A stretch of DNA of 64,000 nt from Halioglobus sp. (GTDB lineage Bacteria > Pseudomonadota > Gammaproteobacteria > Pseudomonadales > Halieaceae): the NCBI GenBank assembly GCA_029246385.1, contig JAQWNG010000015.1:310001-374000 (forward strand), read 5' to 3'. Below the pieces are notes generated by a model that was not told the DNA's origin, ran no database searches, and saw only the letters and a list, made by a program, of their open reading frames with translations. The translations under genes and the position numbers were made by a program. Of this stretch, positions 1-9,633 are shown one piece after another. Within the stretch, counting starts at the first letter, position 1. Each line of letters begins with the position of its first letter.

Positions 1-323
1 TCGGTGATAGTTGCCCCTTGCTGAATCGTAATGGGATCCTTGACCACACCGCTTTCGAACTTCTTAACTTTGCGAACCTGTTCCGCCTGCTCGGCGATTG
101 TCATGCTTTTGTGGATAATGCCCAGCCCGCCTTCTTGGGCAAGGGCGATAGCCAGACGAAACTCGGTAACCGTATCCATCGCTGCAGACACAAGAGGAAT
201 ATTCAAACTGATACCACGCGTGAGATGCGTGCTAAGTGATACGTCGCCAGCAACAACCTCAGAATAGCCTGGCAGCAACAGAACATCATCAAAAGTAAGA
301 GCTTCCTGAGCAATACGCAGCAT
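1..323 (-). CDS. guaB: IMP dehydrogenase, N-terminal part (truncated by window edge)
   Basis: Reverse-strand translation from ATG at 323 reads [23 protein letters not shown]...[43 protein letters not shown], the classic GuaB N-terminus. Open at the window edge, so absent from the ORF track. Confidence 0.95.
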   Translation of the reverse strand, partial: MLRIAQEALTFDDVLLLPGYSEVVAGDVSLSTHLTRGISLNIPLVSAAMDTVTEFRLAIALAQEGGLGIIHKSMTIAEQAEQVRKVKKFESGVVKDPITIQQGATIT

Positions 324-487
324 ATGGGTGACACTCCAGCCAATGAGGACAGATACGTCGGACAAGTATAAATACAAGTGCACTGCAGCACAATTACCGC
401 GCCATCAGAAAGCGAGAGAATGCGCTTTAAAACGGAATAAAGTACACTGATGCACCCAGAAAAATACAAAGCTGAGCTCGCCTTCTA

Positions 488-1849
488 TTGAACACTCGCT
501 TCAAATCCGATAACGCGCCTCCTGTCCTCTCTGTCAGCCAGCTCAATCGGCAGGCCAAGTCTCTGCTTGATAGTCACTTTGACTTTGTCTGGGTTGAAGG
601 CGAGATCAGTAATTTCGCTGCCCCCTCCTCCGGACATTGGTACTTCTCACTCAAGGATACCAGCGCTCAGGTGCGCTGCGCGATGTTCAAAAATCGTAAC
701 CAGCGGGTGAAGTTTACGCCCTCAAATGGAGACGCCATCCGTTTGCGGTGCCGAGTATCACTTTATGAAGGCCGGGGTGAATTCCAGATAATTGCAGAAC
801 ATTTAGAACACGCCGGTGCTGGGCCGCTGCAAGCAGCATTCGAGCAACTCAAAGACAAATTACTGGCAGAAGGCCTTTTCGAGTCAGCGCGCAAGCAACC
901 CCTGCCCGCATCTATAGCTCATTTAGGCGTCGTCACATCCCCCACTGGTGCTGCTATTCACGACATACTGACGATTCTGAAACGGCGCTGCCCTACAATC
1001 GATGTGCAATTGCTCCCCGTACCAGTGCAAGGCGAAGGTGCAGCAGCATTGATCGCGGGCGCCATTGACCGGGCGAATCGGTGGCGAAAAGAAGGTAAAA
1101 TACAACTTGATGCACTGATCATAGGTCGCGGTGGCGGCTCCCTCGAGGATCGATGGGCATTCAATGAGGAAATAGTGGCTCGCGCCATCGCCGCCAGTGA
1201 GTTACCTATTGTCAGCGCAGTGGGGCATGAAGTGGACTTTAGTATTGCCGATATGGCCGCAGATCGCCGGGCCGCCACCCCGTCGGCCGCCGCGGAACTC
1301 CTGAGCCCTGACCAGCATGAGTGGGCGCAGCGCCTGCAAATCACAGAGGGGAACTTGGTGCGTGCAATCCAGCGTAGGCTTGCCGCCGTGACAACTCACC
1401 TCGCCCACTTAAATCAACGATTGAAGCACCCGGGGGCGCAGATCCGCGAGCGGGCTCAGCGCCTCGATGACCTCGAACAGCGCTTGCTGCTGGCTCAAAA
1501 GCATGTGTCGCGAAGGCATCTTGCAACACTAGCGCTTCTGGAAAATCGCCTAATGGCGAAATCTCCAGTCACTCGACTAGAACAGCTACAACGTGAGACT
1601 CTGCTGCGCCGTAACCAGCTGGAGGCCGCCATGCGACAGCGTTTGCAGGACTACGCAAACAAGCTGACTCATAGGGCGCAGATGCTTGACTCCTTAAGCC
1701 CGCTAGGCACTCTGCAGCGCGGTTACGCCATCGTTACAGACAGCAGCGGCGCGGTGGTGCGAGAAACTGGCAGTGTTTTAATTGGGGATGAGATCGAAGC
1801 CAGAGTTGCCAATGGTCGTCTAGGGCTAACGGTCAAGCGCATAGATTGA
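488..1849 (+). CDS. xseA: Exodeoxyribonuclease VII large subunit
   Basis: 453 aa; LSVSQLNRQAKSLLDSHFDFVWVEGEISNFAAPSSGHWYFSLKD and the GRGGGSLEDRWAFNEE motif; TTG start; divergent from guaB. Confidence 0.96.
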   Translation: MNTRFKSDNAPPVLSVSQLNRQAKSLLDSHFDFVWVEGEISNFAAPSSGHWYFSLKDTSAQVRCAMFKNRNQRVKFTPSNGDAIRLRCRVSLYEGRGEFQIIAEHLEHAGAGPLQAAFEQLKDKLLAEGLFESARKQPLPASIAHLGVVTSPTGAAIHDILTILKRRCPTIDVQLLPVPVQGEGAAALIAGAIDRANRWRKEGKIQLDALIIGRGGGSLEDRWAFNEEIVARAIAASELPIVSAVGHEVDFSIADMAADRRAATPSAAAELLSPDQHEWAQRLQITEGNLVRAIQRRLAAVTTHLAHLNQRLKHPGAQIRERAQRLDDLEQRLLLAQKHVSRRHLATLALLENRLMAKSPVTRLEQLQRETLLRRNQLEAAMRQRLQDYANKLTHRAQMLDSLSPLGTLQRGYAIVTDSSGAVVRETGSVLIGDEIEARVANGRLGLTVKRID

Positions 1850-1998
1850 CCTTGGTGTCCACATTGCGCCGTCGGCCCGTGCAGTCATCACGAATATCTC
1901 GCGCAACGCTATCGAAGCGCAGGTGCACCCGCAGCAGGAGCTGAGATTTTAGCCAAATTAAGATCGCCGTAATGCAGCCAACGTAACATAAAGATTGC

Positions 1999-2646
1999 CT
2001 AATATTTGGCTGGCAAGCGGGAATTAATGATAATGTGCCGCCCCTCAAATCTTATGTACTCGCCAATTGTGAGATCCTTTAGGATCCTGGCCACCATCTC
2101 TCGTGACGCGCCCACACGGTCGGCAATATCCTGCTGCGTCAACTTTTCGGGTATGTAGAGAGAACCGTCACCGCGCTCTTCAGAGAGGTCCATCAAGACA
2201 TTGGCGACACGGCCATAAACATCCTGCAAGGCAAGGCTTTTTACATCGGCAGTCAGTTTGCGCACACGCTGCGCAAGATTGCGGACTAACTGGCGGCCAA
2301 TATTCGGATGATTATCCAACACTCGATTAAAGTCTTCTTTGTAGATAATGCAAAAACTGGACTTTTCTACTGTGCGAACAGACGCAGAACGAGTCGAGTC
2401 ATCAAGCAGAGCTAGCTCACCGAAATAATCTCCGGCGGCCTGAGTGTTCATAATAAACTCTTTGCCATTCTTATCGCTGCAGTAAACCTTAACTTTGCCG
2501 CTTTCAATGACAAATAGCGAATCCGCCGGATCGTTTTCATGGATAACCACTGTATTTTTGGGAAATGAGCGGCTGGTGCTACTGGCGACCAAAGCATCCA
2601 GCTCTTCCGCCGCCAGACCCCGAAATATTTCAACTTGCTGCAACAT
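1999..2646 (-). CDS. CRP/FNR-family transcriptional regulator (cyclic-nucleotide-binding domain plus HTH)
   Basis: Phosphate-binding-cassette-like FGELALLDDSTRSASV and HTH LTQQDIADRVGASREMVARILKDL. Confidence 0.93.
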   Translation of the reverse strand: MLQQVEIFRGLAAEELDALVASSTSRSFPKNTVVIHENDPADSLFVIESGKVKVYCSDKNGKEFIMNTQAAGDYFGELALLDDSTRSASVRTVEKSSFCIIYKEDFNRVLDNHPNIGRQLVRNLAQRVRKLTADVKSLALQDVYGRVANVLMDLSEERGDGSLYIPEKLTQQDIADRVGASREMVARILKDLTIGEYIRFEGRHIIINSRLPAKY

Positions 2647-2852
2647 TTAATCCACCCGATCCCGAACCTTAGTGTCATAGATAGTACCTCAAAGTTTTAG
2701 AAAAACGCACCCTTGAGAGCAAAATTGGTACACCACTTTTGTAATGAGGACCGATTTCACCCATCTACGACTCCCAAGCGCTCGTCGAAACGCACTTCAG
2801 GCAAAAATTGGAGGGATAAGTACAGTGTGCGTTTCCCGTCATATTGTTACAC

Positions 2853-2866
2853 TCTAGGTACCTAGA
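2853..2866. promoter_or_regulatory. Perfect 14-bp palindrome TCTAGGTACCTAGA, candidate operator
   Basis: Directly read; about 52 bp upstream of the cyclase start in the intergenic region shared with the divergent CRP-family gene. Confidence 0.4.
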
Positions 2867-2917
2867 ATCGATGGAACTCTGGCTCTGCATGCGCAGAATC
2901 GCCCAACACACTAACCC

Positions 2918-4360
2918 ATGACCACCAATACCAGCCCCAACCCAGAATGGATCGACCAAATGCGGCGCTACTTAGCGGCGCTGTGGCAGGAGTTTTCCAT
3001 CCGCCGAGATCATCTCGGAGAGTCCACAGTGGACGATTTCACGCATATTTTTAACGCTGCCAGCCGTCTTGAAGAAATCCTGAATACGGCTGAGCTCGCG
3101 AACCATAACCACGATCTGATGAATGTACTCACGGCCCTACGCGGCTATGCCGAAATGTTACGAGAGGATATTGGTGCATCGCACGCCAAGCTCGATGCCC
3201 TACTCTCATCACTGTTAGAGTCGGTGCAGGCTGCGCATAGCAGCAGCACCGTGCAGTCCTTCAATCAGAGTCAAGGCATTCAAGCAGATCCGGGGTTTAT
3301 TCTGGCAGTCGATGATCGGCAGGAAAATAGGGAACTGGTCGCGAGGAATCTATCTCGCATTGGGCACATTGTCATCACCGCAGCTGGCGGCGAAGAAGCA
3401 TTGCATGCACTAGAGCAAAGTGATGTAGATGTCGTTCTATTGGATTTGATAATGCCGGGCATGAACGGCCATGAAGTCCTTCGCCGCATCAAGGAGCATC
3501 CCGAGTGGAGAGCCACGCCGGTTATTGTAATCTCGGGAAACCAAGATATGGACGGCATCATAGAGTGCATTGAAGCAGGAGCCGACGACTATTTATTCAA
3601 GCCATTTAATCCCGTACTACTACAAGCTCGCATCAAAGCTGGAATAGAGCGCAAGCGTTGGCACGACAAAGAGCAGCAATATCGGCTGCAGCTCGAACGC
3701 AACGAAAAATTCATCAGGGCAACCTTTGGGCGCTACCTCTCGGACGAGATTGTGACTGATATTCTTGAACGTCCGGAAGGCTTAGAACTGGGTGGAGACC
3801 TGCGCCGAGTGAGCATTATGTTATCTGATATCCGCGGCTTCACGTCCCTCAGCGAGAACCTCGCACCGGCTGAAGTTGTCTCAATGCTCAACCGATATCT
3901 AGGAATCATGACAGACATCATCATGGCCCATGATGGCACCATCGACGAATTTATTGGGGATGCCATTCTCGCTGTCTTTGGAGCACCTCAATACGGAGAT
4001 GATGATGCAGATCGCGCTGTCAAGTGTGCCCTTGCGATGCAGTCTGCCATGGCAGATATCAATGCCCTCAACGAAGCAGAAGGTTTCCCCCCCATCAACA
4101 CCGGCATCGCCATTAATACGGGCGATGTCATTGCGGGCAATATCGGTTCGGAAAGGCGCAGCAAATATGGTTTCGTAGGGCACCCCATGAACGTTACCTC
4201 TCGCATTGAGGATGTCACCGCTGGCGGCGAAATCTTGGTCTCAGAAAGTACTTTGCAAAGCCTCAAAGGCAATTATGTGTTGGGTCGCAGTGAGCGAATA
4301 AATGTCAGAGGCATAGACGAGTCTATTCTCGTGCATGAGATCGCTGGAGAAAAAATATGA
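2918..4360 (+). CDS. Response regulator with C-terminal class III nucleotide cyclase domain
   Basis: REC domain (ILAVDDRQENRELVARNLSRIGH...VDVVLLDLIMPGMNG...DDYLFKPFNP) plus cyclase domain (VSIMLSDIRGFTSLSE, GTIDEFIGDAILAVFGAP, NVTSRIE). Confidence 0.93.
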   Translation: MTTNTSPNPEWIDQMRRYLAALWQEFSIRRDHLGESTVDDFTHIFNAASRLEEILNTAELANHNHDLMNVLTALRGYAEMLREDIGASHAKLDALLSSLLESVQAAHSSSTVQSFNQSQGIQADPGFILAVDDRQENRELVARNLSRIGHIVITAAGGEEALHALEQSDVDVVLLDLIMPGMNGHEVLRRIKEHPEWRATPVIVISGNQDMDGIIECIEAGADDYLFKPFNPVLLQARIKAGIERKRWHDKEQQYRLQLERNEKFIRATFGRYLSDEIVTDILERPEGLELGGDLRRVSIMLSDIRGFTSLSENLAPAEVVSMLNRYLGIMTDIIMAHDGTIDEFIGDAILAVFGAPQYGDDDADRAVKCALAMQSAMADINALNEAEGFPPINTGIAINTGDVIAGNIGSERRSKYGFVGHPMNVTSRIEDVTAGGEILVSESTLQSLKGNYVLGRSERINVRGIDESILVHEIAGEKI

Positions 4361-4731
4361 TGACGAGCCAGCGCGTTCTTCTCGTAGAAGATAATGAGCT
4401 CAATCGCAATATGATGGTTAGACGACTGAATCGCGCTGGGATGGAAGTCATCACCGCCGGTAACGGTCAGCAGGCTTTGGATATCATGCATGCGGAGCAA
4501 CCCAGTGTTGTCTTAATGGACATGAATCTGCCCGTGCTGGATGGTTGGGCCGCCAGCCGCAGGGCAAAAGGGGATAAAAGCATACGCGACATTCCTATTA
4601 TTGCCCTTACCGCGCATGCGACAGAAGCTCACAAAGTCTACGCATTGGAGGCGGGTTGTGATGACTATGCTACTAAACCAGTGGACTTTCCGGGTTTACT
4701 TACGAAGATACGGGAACTCACTCGCACATGA
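4357..4731 (+). CDS. Single-domain response regulator (REC)
   Basis: VLLVEDNELNRNMMVRRLNRAG...VVLMDMNLPVLDGW...IIALTAHA...DDYATKPVD; ATGA overlap with the upstream gene. Confidence 0.93.
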   Translation: MMTSQRVLLVEDNELNRNMMVRRLNRAGMEVITAGNGQQALDIMHAEQPSVVLMDMNLPVLDGWAASRRAKGDKSIRDIPIIALTAHATEAHKVYALEAGCDDYATKPVDFPGLLTKIRELTRT

Positions 4732-6257
4732 GCCTACGCCGCCAACTGACCCTCTCTTTGGTCATCATCCTCGTCCTTTTTGCGGCAAACGTGGGAGCAC
4801 ACTTCTGGGGCAGTTATGCCCGAAATGAGAGTATGCTAGCCTATCGGAATTCTGTTTCTGCAGCCCAGTTATCAACGGAAGTGGAGCAGCTACTCGAAGA
4901 TCAGAGACAACAAATACTCATATTGGCGGCGTTGCGCGAAACCACCGAGGAACAATTAGGGCAAGCAGAGTTGCAGCGGGCTGAAGACGCACTCGTCGTT
5001 ATTAATCAAAAAATTCAAAAACTTGGTACGTTGAGTCGCGGAGTAACTGAACTTAACTATGACTTGCTCTGGCAGAGTAGTAGCGCTTTGCTCAATCGCT
5101 GGCTTGAGTTCTACCGCAGCTACAACGACCCAAAATTCAAGATGAACATGAATGACCCGCTACCATTTCTGCGAGCTAGCCAGCACCTCAGCGAGCTAGA
5201 GCAACGGCAAGAATTCATAGCAAGACAGCGATCGGACATTATTGATCGCACTATCGATCTGACGGATCGCATTACCGTGATAGGCTTTTTTTCCTCCATT
5301 TTCCTTACCGCGACGCTAGGATATTTTTTACTAAGCTATACCAATACATCATTAAAAAGGCTCAAAAAAGGTACCGAGCGCTTTGGGAGCGGCGACCTCA
5401 ACTATCGCATTGACAACATTGATGACACCGGCGAACTAGGCGATCTAGCAGATGCATTCAATGACATGTCAGATAAGTTGCGCAACGCTATTTATGATGT
5501 GCGCAAAGCCAAAGATTCTGCCGACGAAGCCAACGCTGCCAAGAGCATGTTTCTGGCTAATGTTAGCCATGAATTGCGTACACCGTTAAATGCCATTATT
5601 GGCTACAGTGAGCTATTACAGGATGAAATGGGCGACAAAAGTGAGATAAATCGTCCACAGTTTCAGCAGGATTTGGGCACTATCATTCAATCGGGGCGAC
5701 AGTTACTCGCGCTGATTGATGACATCCTGGACCTGTCAAAAGTTGAGACAGGAAAAATGTCCCTGCACTGTGAAACATTCAACCCTACGGCAATCATCAA
5801 GCAAGCGTGTGAAGTTTTGGCGCCGCTGTTAAAAAACAACAACAACGAGTTGCTCATCAGCGACTTGAAAGAACTACCCGCGCTTTACAACGACGCCACC
5901 AAGTTTAGGCAAGTTTTCACTAACCTCCTTAGCAATGCCAACAAGTTCACCCAAGGTGGCCATATTAGCGTAAGCGCACAGGAAGTGCCTGGACAACCAG
6001 GCTGGATAACCTTTGCCGTAGAGGACACTGGAATCGGCATTACCAGCGACCAAATGTCCTACGTGTTCGATGCTTTCGCTCAAGCCGAGCTGTCTACGAG
6101 TGCAAGTTATGGAGGCACGGGACTGGGGCTTGCCATCTCGCGGGACTTTTGCACCTTGATGGGAGGAAGCATAGCGGTAGCAAGCGAAATTGGCGTTGGC
6201 TCCACTTTTACAGTTCTAATTCCTACTGACCCAAAATTAGCTCACGCAGACGCTTAA
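4728..6257 (+). CDS. Membrane sensor histidine kinase (HAMP, HisKA, HATPase_c)
   Basis: N-terminal TM segments, HAMP-like region, H-box MFLANVSHELRTPLNAIIGYSELL, ATP lid DTGIGI...GGTGLGLAIS; ATGA overlap with the REC gene. Confidence 0.93.
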   Translation: MSLRRQLTLSLVIILVLFAANVGAHFWGSYARNESMLAYRNSVSAAQLSTEVEQLLEDQRQQILILAALRETTEEQLGQAELQRAEDALVVINQKIQKLGTLSRGVTELNYDLLWQSSSALLNRWLEFYRSYNDPKFKMNMNDPLPFLRASQHLSELEQRQEFIARQRSDIIDRTIDLTDRITVIGFFSSIFLTATLGYFLLSYTNTSLKRLKKGTERFGSGDLNYRIDNIDDTGELGDLADAFNDMSDKLRNAIYDVRKAKDSADEANAAKSMFLANVSHELRTPLNAIIGYSELLQDEMGDKSEINRPQFQQDLGTIIQSGRQLLALIDDILDLSKVETGKMSLHCETFNPTAIIKQACEVLAPLLKNNNNELLISDLKELPALYNDATKFRQVFTNLLSNANKFTQGGHISVSAQEVPGQPGWITFAVEDTGIGITSDQMSYVFDAFAQAELSTSASYGGTGLGLAISRDFCTLMGGSIAVASEIGVGSTFTVLIPTDPKLAHADA

Positions 6258-6849
6258 GTGCTTCCTCGCGTTTTTTCAGACTCTCACTAAGGTCATCTTT
6301 TTCGTTCTGCAGTTCATCAATATAGTCATGTAAGTCGGCCAATACTGCCAACGTTCTACTCAAGATCAGGACTTGCTGATTCAGCTCAATGCCTTCAGGC
6401 ACGCGTCTCATCAGGCGGCGATAGTCCTCCGCCGCAGCTCTCCAATTATAATAAGGGCTATCGGGCAACATTTTTTCATACGCGATAGCAATACCCGCCT
6501 CCCAGTCCGCCCCAGGCGATGACTCCAGACGCTGATAGCGCCTGAAATATTTTACTGCCTCAACATTATCACCCAACACCATGGCGCTAAAACCTCTCTC
6601 CAAATAGGTGTAATCTACGCCCATGTTCTGGTCGCTGGTGCAGGGTACTAGAGTTGGGTCCGCCAAATTGAGGGTGATTTCATTAACTGATTTAGTCGCT
6701 GAGCCCTGCGACGAGTCAACGGCAGGCGACCCAGACACGCACGCCTGCAACAAAAGAGTCATGATGCCAAGTGGTAAACAGGATACGCGAGTCAAAAACA
6801 CTATCATGCCCTCAAAGTAGGCTACCTCAGCCGAGTGTAGCGCATTCAA
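6223..6849 (-). CDS. Predicted lipoprotein of unknown function with C-terminal coiled coil
   Basis: Signal peptide with lipobox-like LLLQACVSG; C-terminus ELQNEKDDLSESLKKREEALKRLRELILGQ. Overlaps the kinase 3' end by 35 bp, convergent. Confidence 0.7.
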   Translation of the reverse strand: MNALHSAEVAYFEGMIVFLTRVSCLPLGIMTLLLQACVSGSPAVDSSQGSATKSVNEITLNLADPTLVPCTSDQNMGVDYTYLERGFSAMVLGDNVEAVKYFRRYQRLESSPGADWEAGIAIAYEKMLPDSPYYNWRAAAEDYRRLMRRVPEGIELNQQVLILSRTLAVLADLHDYIDELQNEKDDLSESLKKREEALKRLRELILGQ

Positions 6850-6921
6850 AATCTGACTGACAGCTCAATCAGAAGCCCTCACAAGAGCGCCATAATACGG
6901 AAGCTCAAACAACAGATGCCA

Positions 6922-8442
6922 TTATTCAGGTCGCATATGGGGAAACAATAATACGTCTCTAATAGACGCTGAATCGGTGAGCAACATCACTAAACGGTCA
7001 ATACCAATTCCCTCACCCGCTGTGGGTGGCAGCCCATACTCTAGGGCACGAATATAATCCTGATCAAAGTGCATGGCCTCCTCGTCTCCGGTATCCTTCT
7101 GAGCTACTTGAGATAAAAAACGCTCGGCCTGATCTTCGGCATCATTAAGCTCGGAGAATCCATTAGCGAGTTCACGTCCACCCACAAAAAACTCAAAGCG
7201 ATCAGTGACAAAAGCATCCCCGTCACTACGCCGGGCCAACGGAGAAACTTCTGTCGGGTAAGCGGTGATAAAAGTTGGCTGATCGAGTAAGTGCTCCACT
7301 GTTTTTTCGAATATCTCTATTTGAACCTTACCCAGCCCCCAACTCTCTTTGAGCTCGATGCCTAGGTCTTGCGCAATCAGTCTTGCGGCCGGCGCATCAG
7401 ACAGCTGTTTTGCAGTGATGGTCGAATTATACTGCAGTATTGCGTCAAATACGGTGATCCGAGTGAAGGGTATGGAAAAGTCGTATGTGCCACCCTGACA
7501 ATTCACCGTAGTGCTACCCAGCACAGCTTCAGCCAGTTTGCGAAGCATATCCTCTGTCAGATTCATGGCATCTTCATAATCAGCATAAGCCCAATAGAAT
7601 TCCAACATAGTGAATTCAGGATTGTGACGTGTCGAAAGCCCTTCATTGCGAAAACTACGATTAACTTCGAAGACGCGTTCGAAGCCACCTACCACCAAGC
7701 GCTTCAGATAAAGCTCCGGCGCAATCCGCAAATACATCTGCATATCAAGCGCATTGTGGCGCGTGACAAAAGGTTTAGCCGCAGCTCCCCCGGGGATAAC
7801 ATGCATCATCGGGGTTTCAACTTCCATAAAATCAAGATCGCTCATGTAATCGCGAATGAATGCGATAATTTTAGAGCGCATTCGGAATATCTGACGTGAT
7901 TCAGGGTTCACGATCAAGTCAACATAGCGCTGCCGATAGCGCAACTCCTGATCAGCCAGCCCGTGATATTTATCCGGAAGGGGACGCAGCGCTTTGGTCA
8001 AAAGTCGTGCCTCCTCCATGTTGATATAGAGATCGCCTTTACCCGATTTGTGCAGCGGGCCGGTGGCTCCGACGATATCACCGAGATCCCAGCTTTTTAT
8101 ATCCGCCAGCAAACTCTCACTCAGTCCCTTGCGATTGACATACAGTTGTATCTGGTCAGAATTATCCTGAATCAACAGGAATGAGCCTCGATTGCGAACC
8201 AAACGGCCTGCGACCGAGTAAACTCGATTGGCCTGCTCCAACTCCTCTTTGGAACAGTCTGAAAATTCTCTCAACAGTTCATCCGCCATTGCGGTGCGCC
8301 TAAAATCATTGGGAAACGGGTTGCCCTGCTCTCTCAGTAGTGCCAGCTTGCCGCGACGCTCAACTATGAGTTTGTTCTCTTCGCGCGCATCACCCTCTCC
8401 TTGTTCCGGCACTTGCTCTTCTTCAGTCATAGCACTTCTCAC
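6922..8442 (-). CDS. lysS: Lysyl-tRNA synthetase (class II)
   Basis: [56 protein letters not shown]. The ATG at 8430 is the more likely start. Confidence 0.97.
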   Translation of the reverse strand: MRSAMTEEEQVPEQGEGDAREENKLIVERRGKLALLREQGNPFPNDFRRTAMADELLREFSDCSKEELEQANRVYSVAGRLVRNRGSFLLIQDNSDQIQLYVNRKGLSESLLADIKSWDLGDIVGATGPLHKSGKGDLYINMEEARLLTKALRPLPDKYHGLADQELRYRQRYVDLIVNPESRQIFRMRSKIIAFIRDYMSDLDFMEVETPMMHVIPGGAAAKPFVTRHNALDMQMYLRIAPELYLKRLVVGGFERVFEVNRSFRNEGLSTRHNPEFTMLEFYWAYADYEDAMNLTEDMLRKLAEAVLGSTTVNCQGGTYDFSIPFTRITVFDAILQYNSTITAKQLSDAPAARLIAQDLGIELKESWGLGKVQIEIFEKTVEHLLDQPTFITAYPTEVSPLARRSDGDAFVTDRFEFFVGGRELANGFSELNDAEDQAERFLSQVAQKDTGDEEAMHFDQDYIRALEYGLPPTAGEGIGIDRLVMLLTDSASIRDVLLFPHMRPE

Positions 8443-9537
8443 AGTCCGCTTTTAAGTGACGCTTCTATAAATCGGTCAATATCGCCATCGAGCACCGCCT
8501 GAATATTGCTCGTTTCTATACCAGTGCGCAAATCCTTGATACGGGAATCATCTAACACGTAAGAACGAATCTGACTGCCCCAGCCAATGTCTGCTTTACT
8601 ATCTTCCATAGCCTGCTTTTCCGTATTCCGCCTCTGCACTTCCAACTCATATAGTTTACCGCGCAGTAGCTTCATCGCATTGTCGCGATTCTGATGCTGC
8701 GAACGTTCAGTCTGGCACTGTACCACGGTGCCGGTAGGGTTGTGGGTAATACGCACGGCCGAATCGGTCTTGTTAACATGCTGACCACCGGCACCACTCG
8801 CACGGTAAGTATCAGTACGAAGGTCAGCAGGGTTGATGTCGATTTCGATATCGTCATCGATTTCCGGTGCCACAAAAATCGATGCGAACGATGTATGCCT
8901 GCGATTTCCCGAGTCAAAGGGAGACTTGCGAACCAGACGATGCACACCCGTTTCGGTTCGCAACCAACCGAAGGCATACTCTCCTTCAAATTTAATAGTG
9001 GCACTCTTAATCCCGGCAACATCTCCGCCTGAGGCCTCTACCAATTCTGTCTTAAAACCCTTGTCTTCACCCCACCGCAGATACATGCGTAACAGCATCT
9101 CTGCCCAATCTTGGGCCTCGGTGCCGCCTGAGCCTGATTGGATGTCCAAGAAGGCATTATTGGGATCCATTTCACCCGAAAACATGCGCCGAAACTCGAG
9201 CCGCTCCAATAAGGTGATCAGGGTGTTCACCTCACCTTCAACTTCAGCAACAGTCGCCTCATCATCTTCGCCTGAAGCGAGTTCAAGTAGATCCCTGGCA
9301 TCGACCGCATTACTGTCAAGTTTTTCAATAGTGTGAACAATCGTCTCAAGCGACACTCTTTCGCGGCCCAATTCTCTGGCGCGATCCGGTTGCTCCCAGA
9401 CACTGGGTTCAGCCAATTCCAGTTCTACTTCAGCCAGGCGTTCCTTACGCTGGTCGAAGTCAAAGGTACCCCCTCAGCACGCCCGCGCGCACCTGAATAT
9501 CTTTTAGTTGCATTAGAAGAGGGTTGATTTCAAGCAT
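8439..9537 (-). CDS. prfB: Peptide chain release factor 2, with programmed +1 frameshift
   Basis: ORF 8439..9416 carries RF2 ([40 protein letters not shown]). The upstream frame from ATG 9537 reads [25 protein letters not shown] then TGA (9460-9462); slip site AGG GGG TAC CTT TGA C. Confidence 0.96.
9460..9474 (-). promoter_or_regulatory. RF2 programmed frameshift site (SD-like AGGGGG, slippery CTT, in-frame TGA)
   Basis: Minus-strand AGG GGG TAC CTT TGA C, one base (TAC for TAT) different from the E. coli prfB site as I recall it. Confidence 0.93.
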
Positions 9538-9633
9538 GTTATAAAACCGCGTTATAAGAGAATCAACATTCTACCTCAGCGGCAAGGAGCGGGACAGAGA
9601 AAACAGCTTGCTCTGATCTATTCATGCCCGCAA

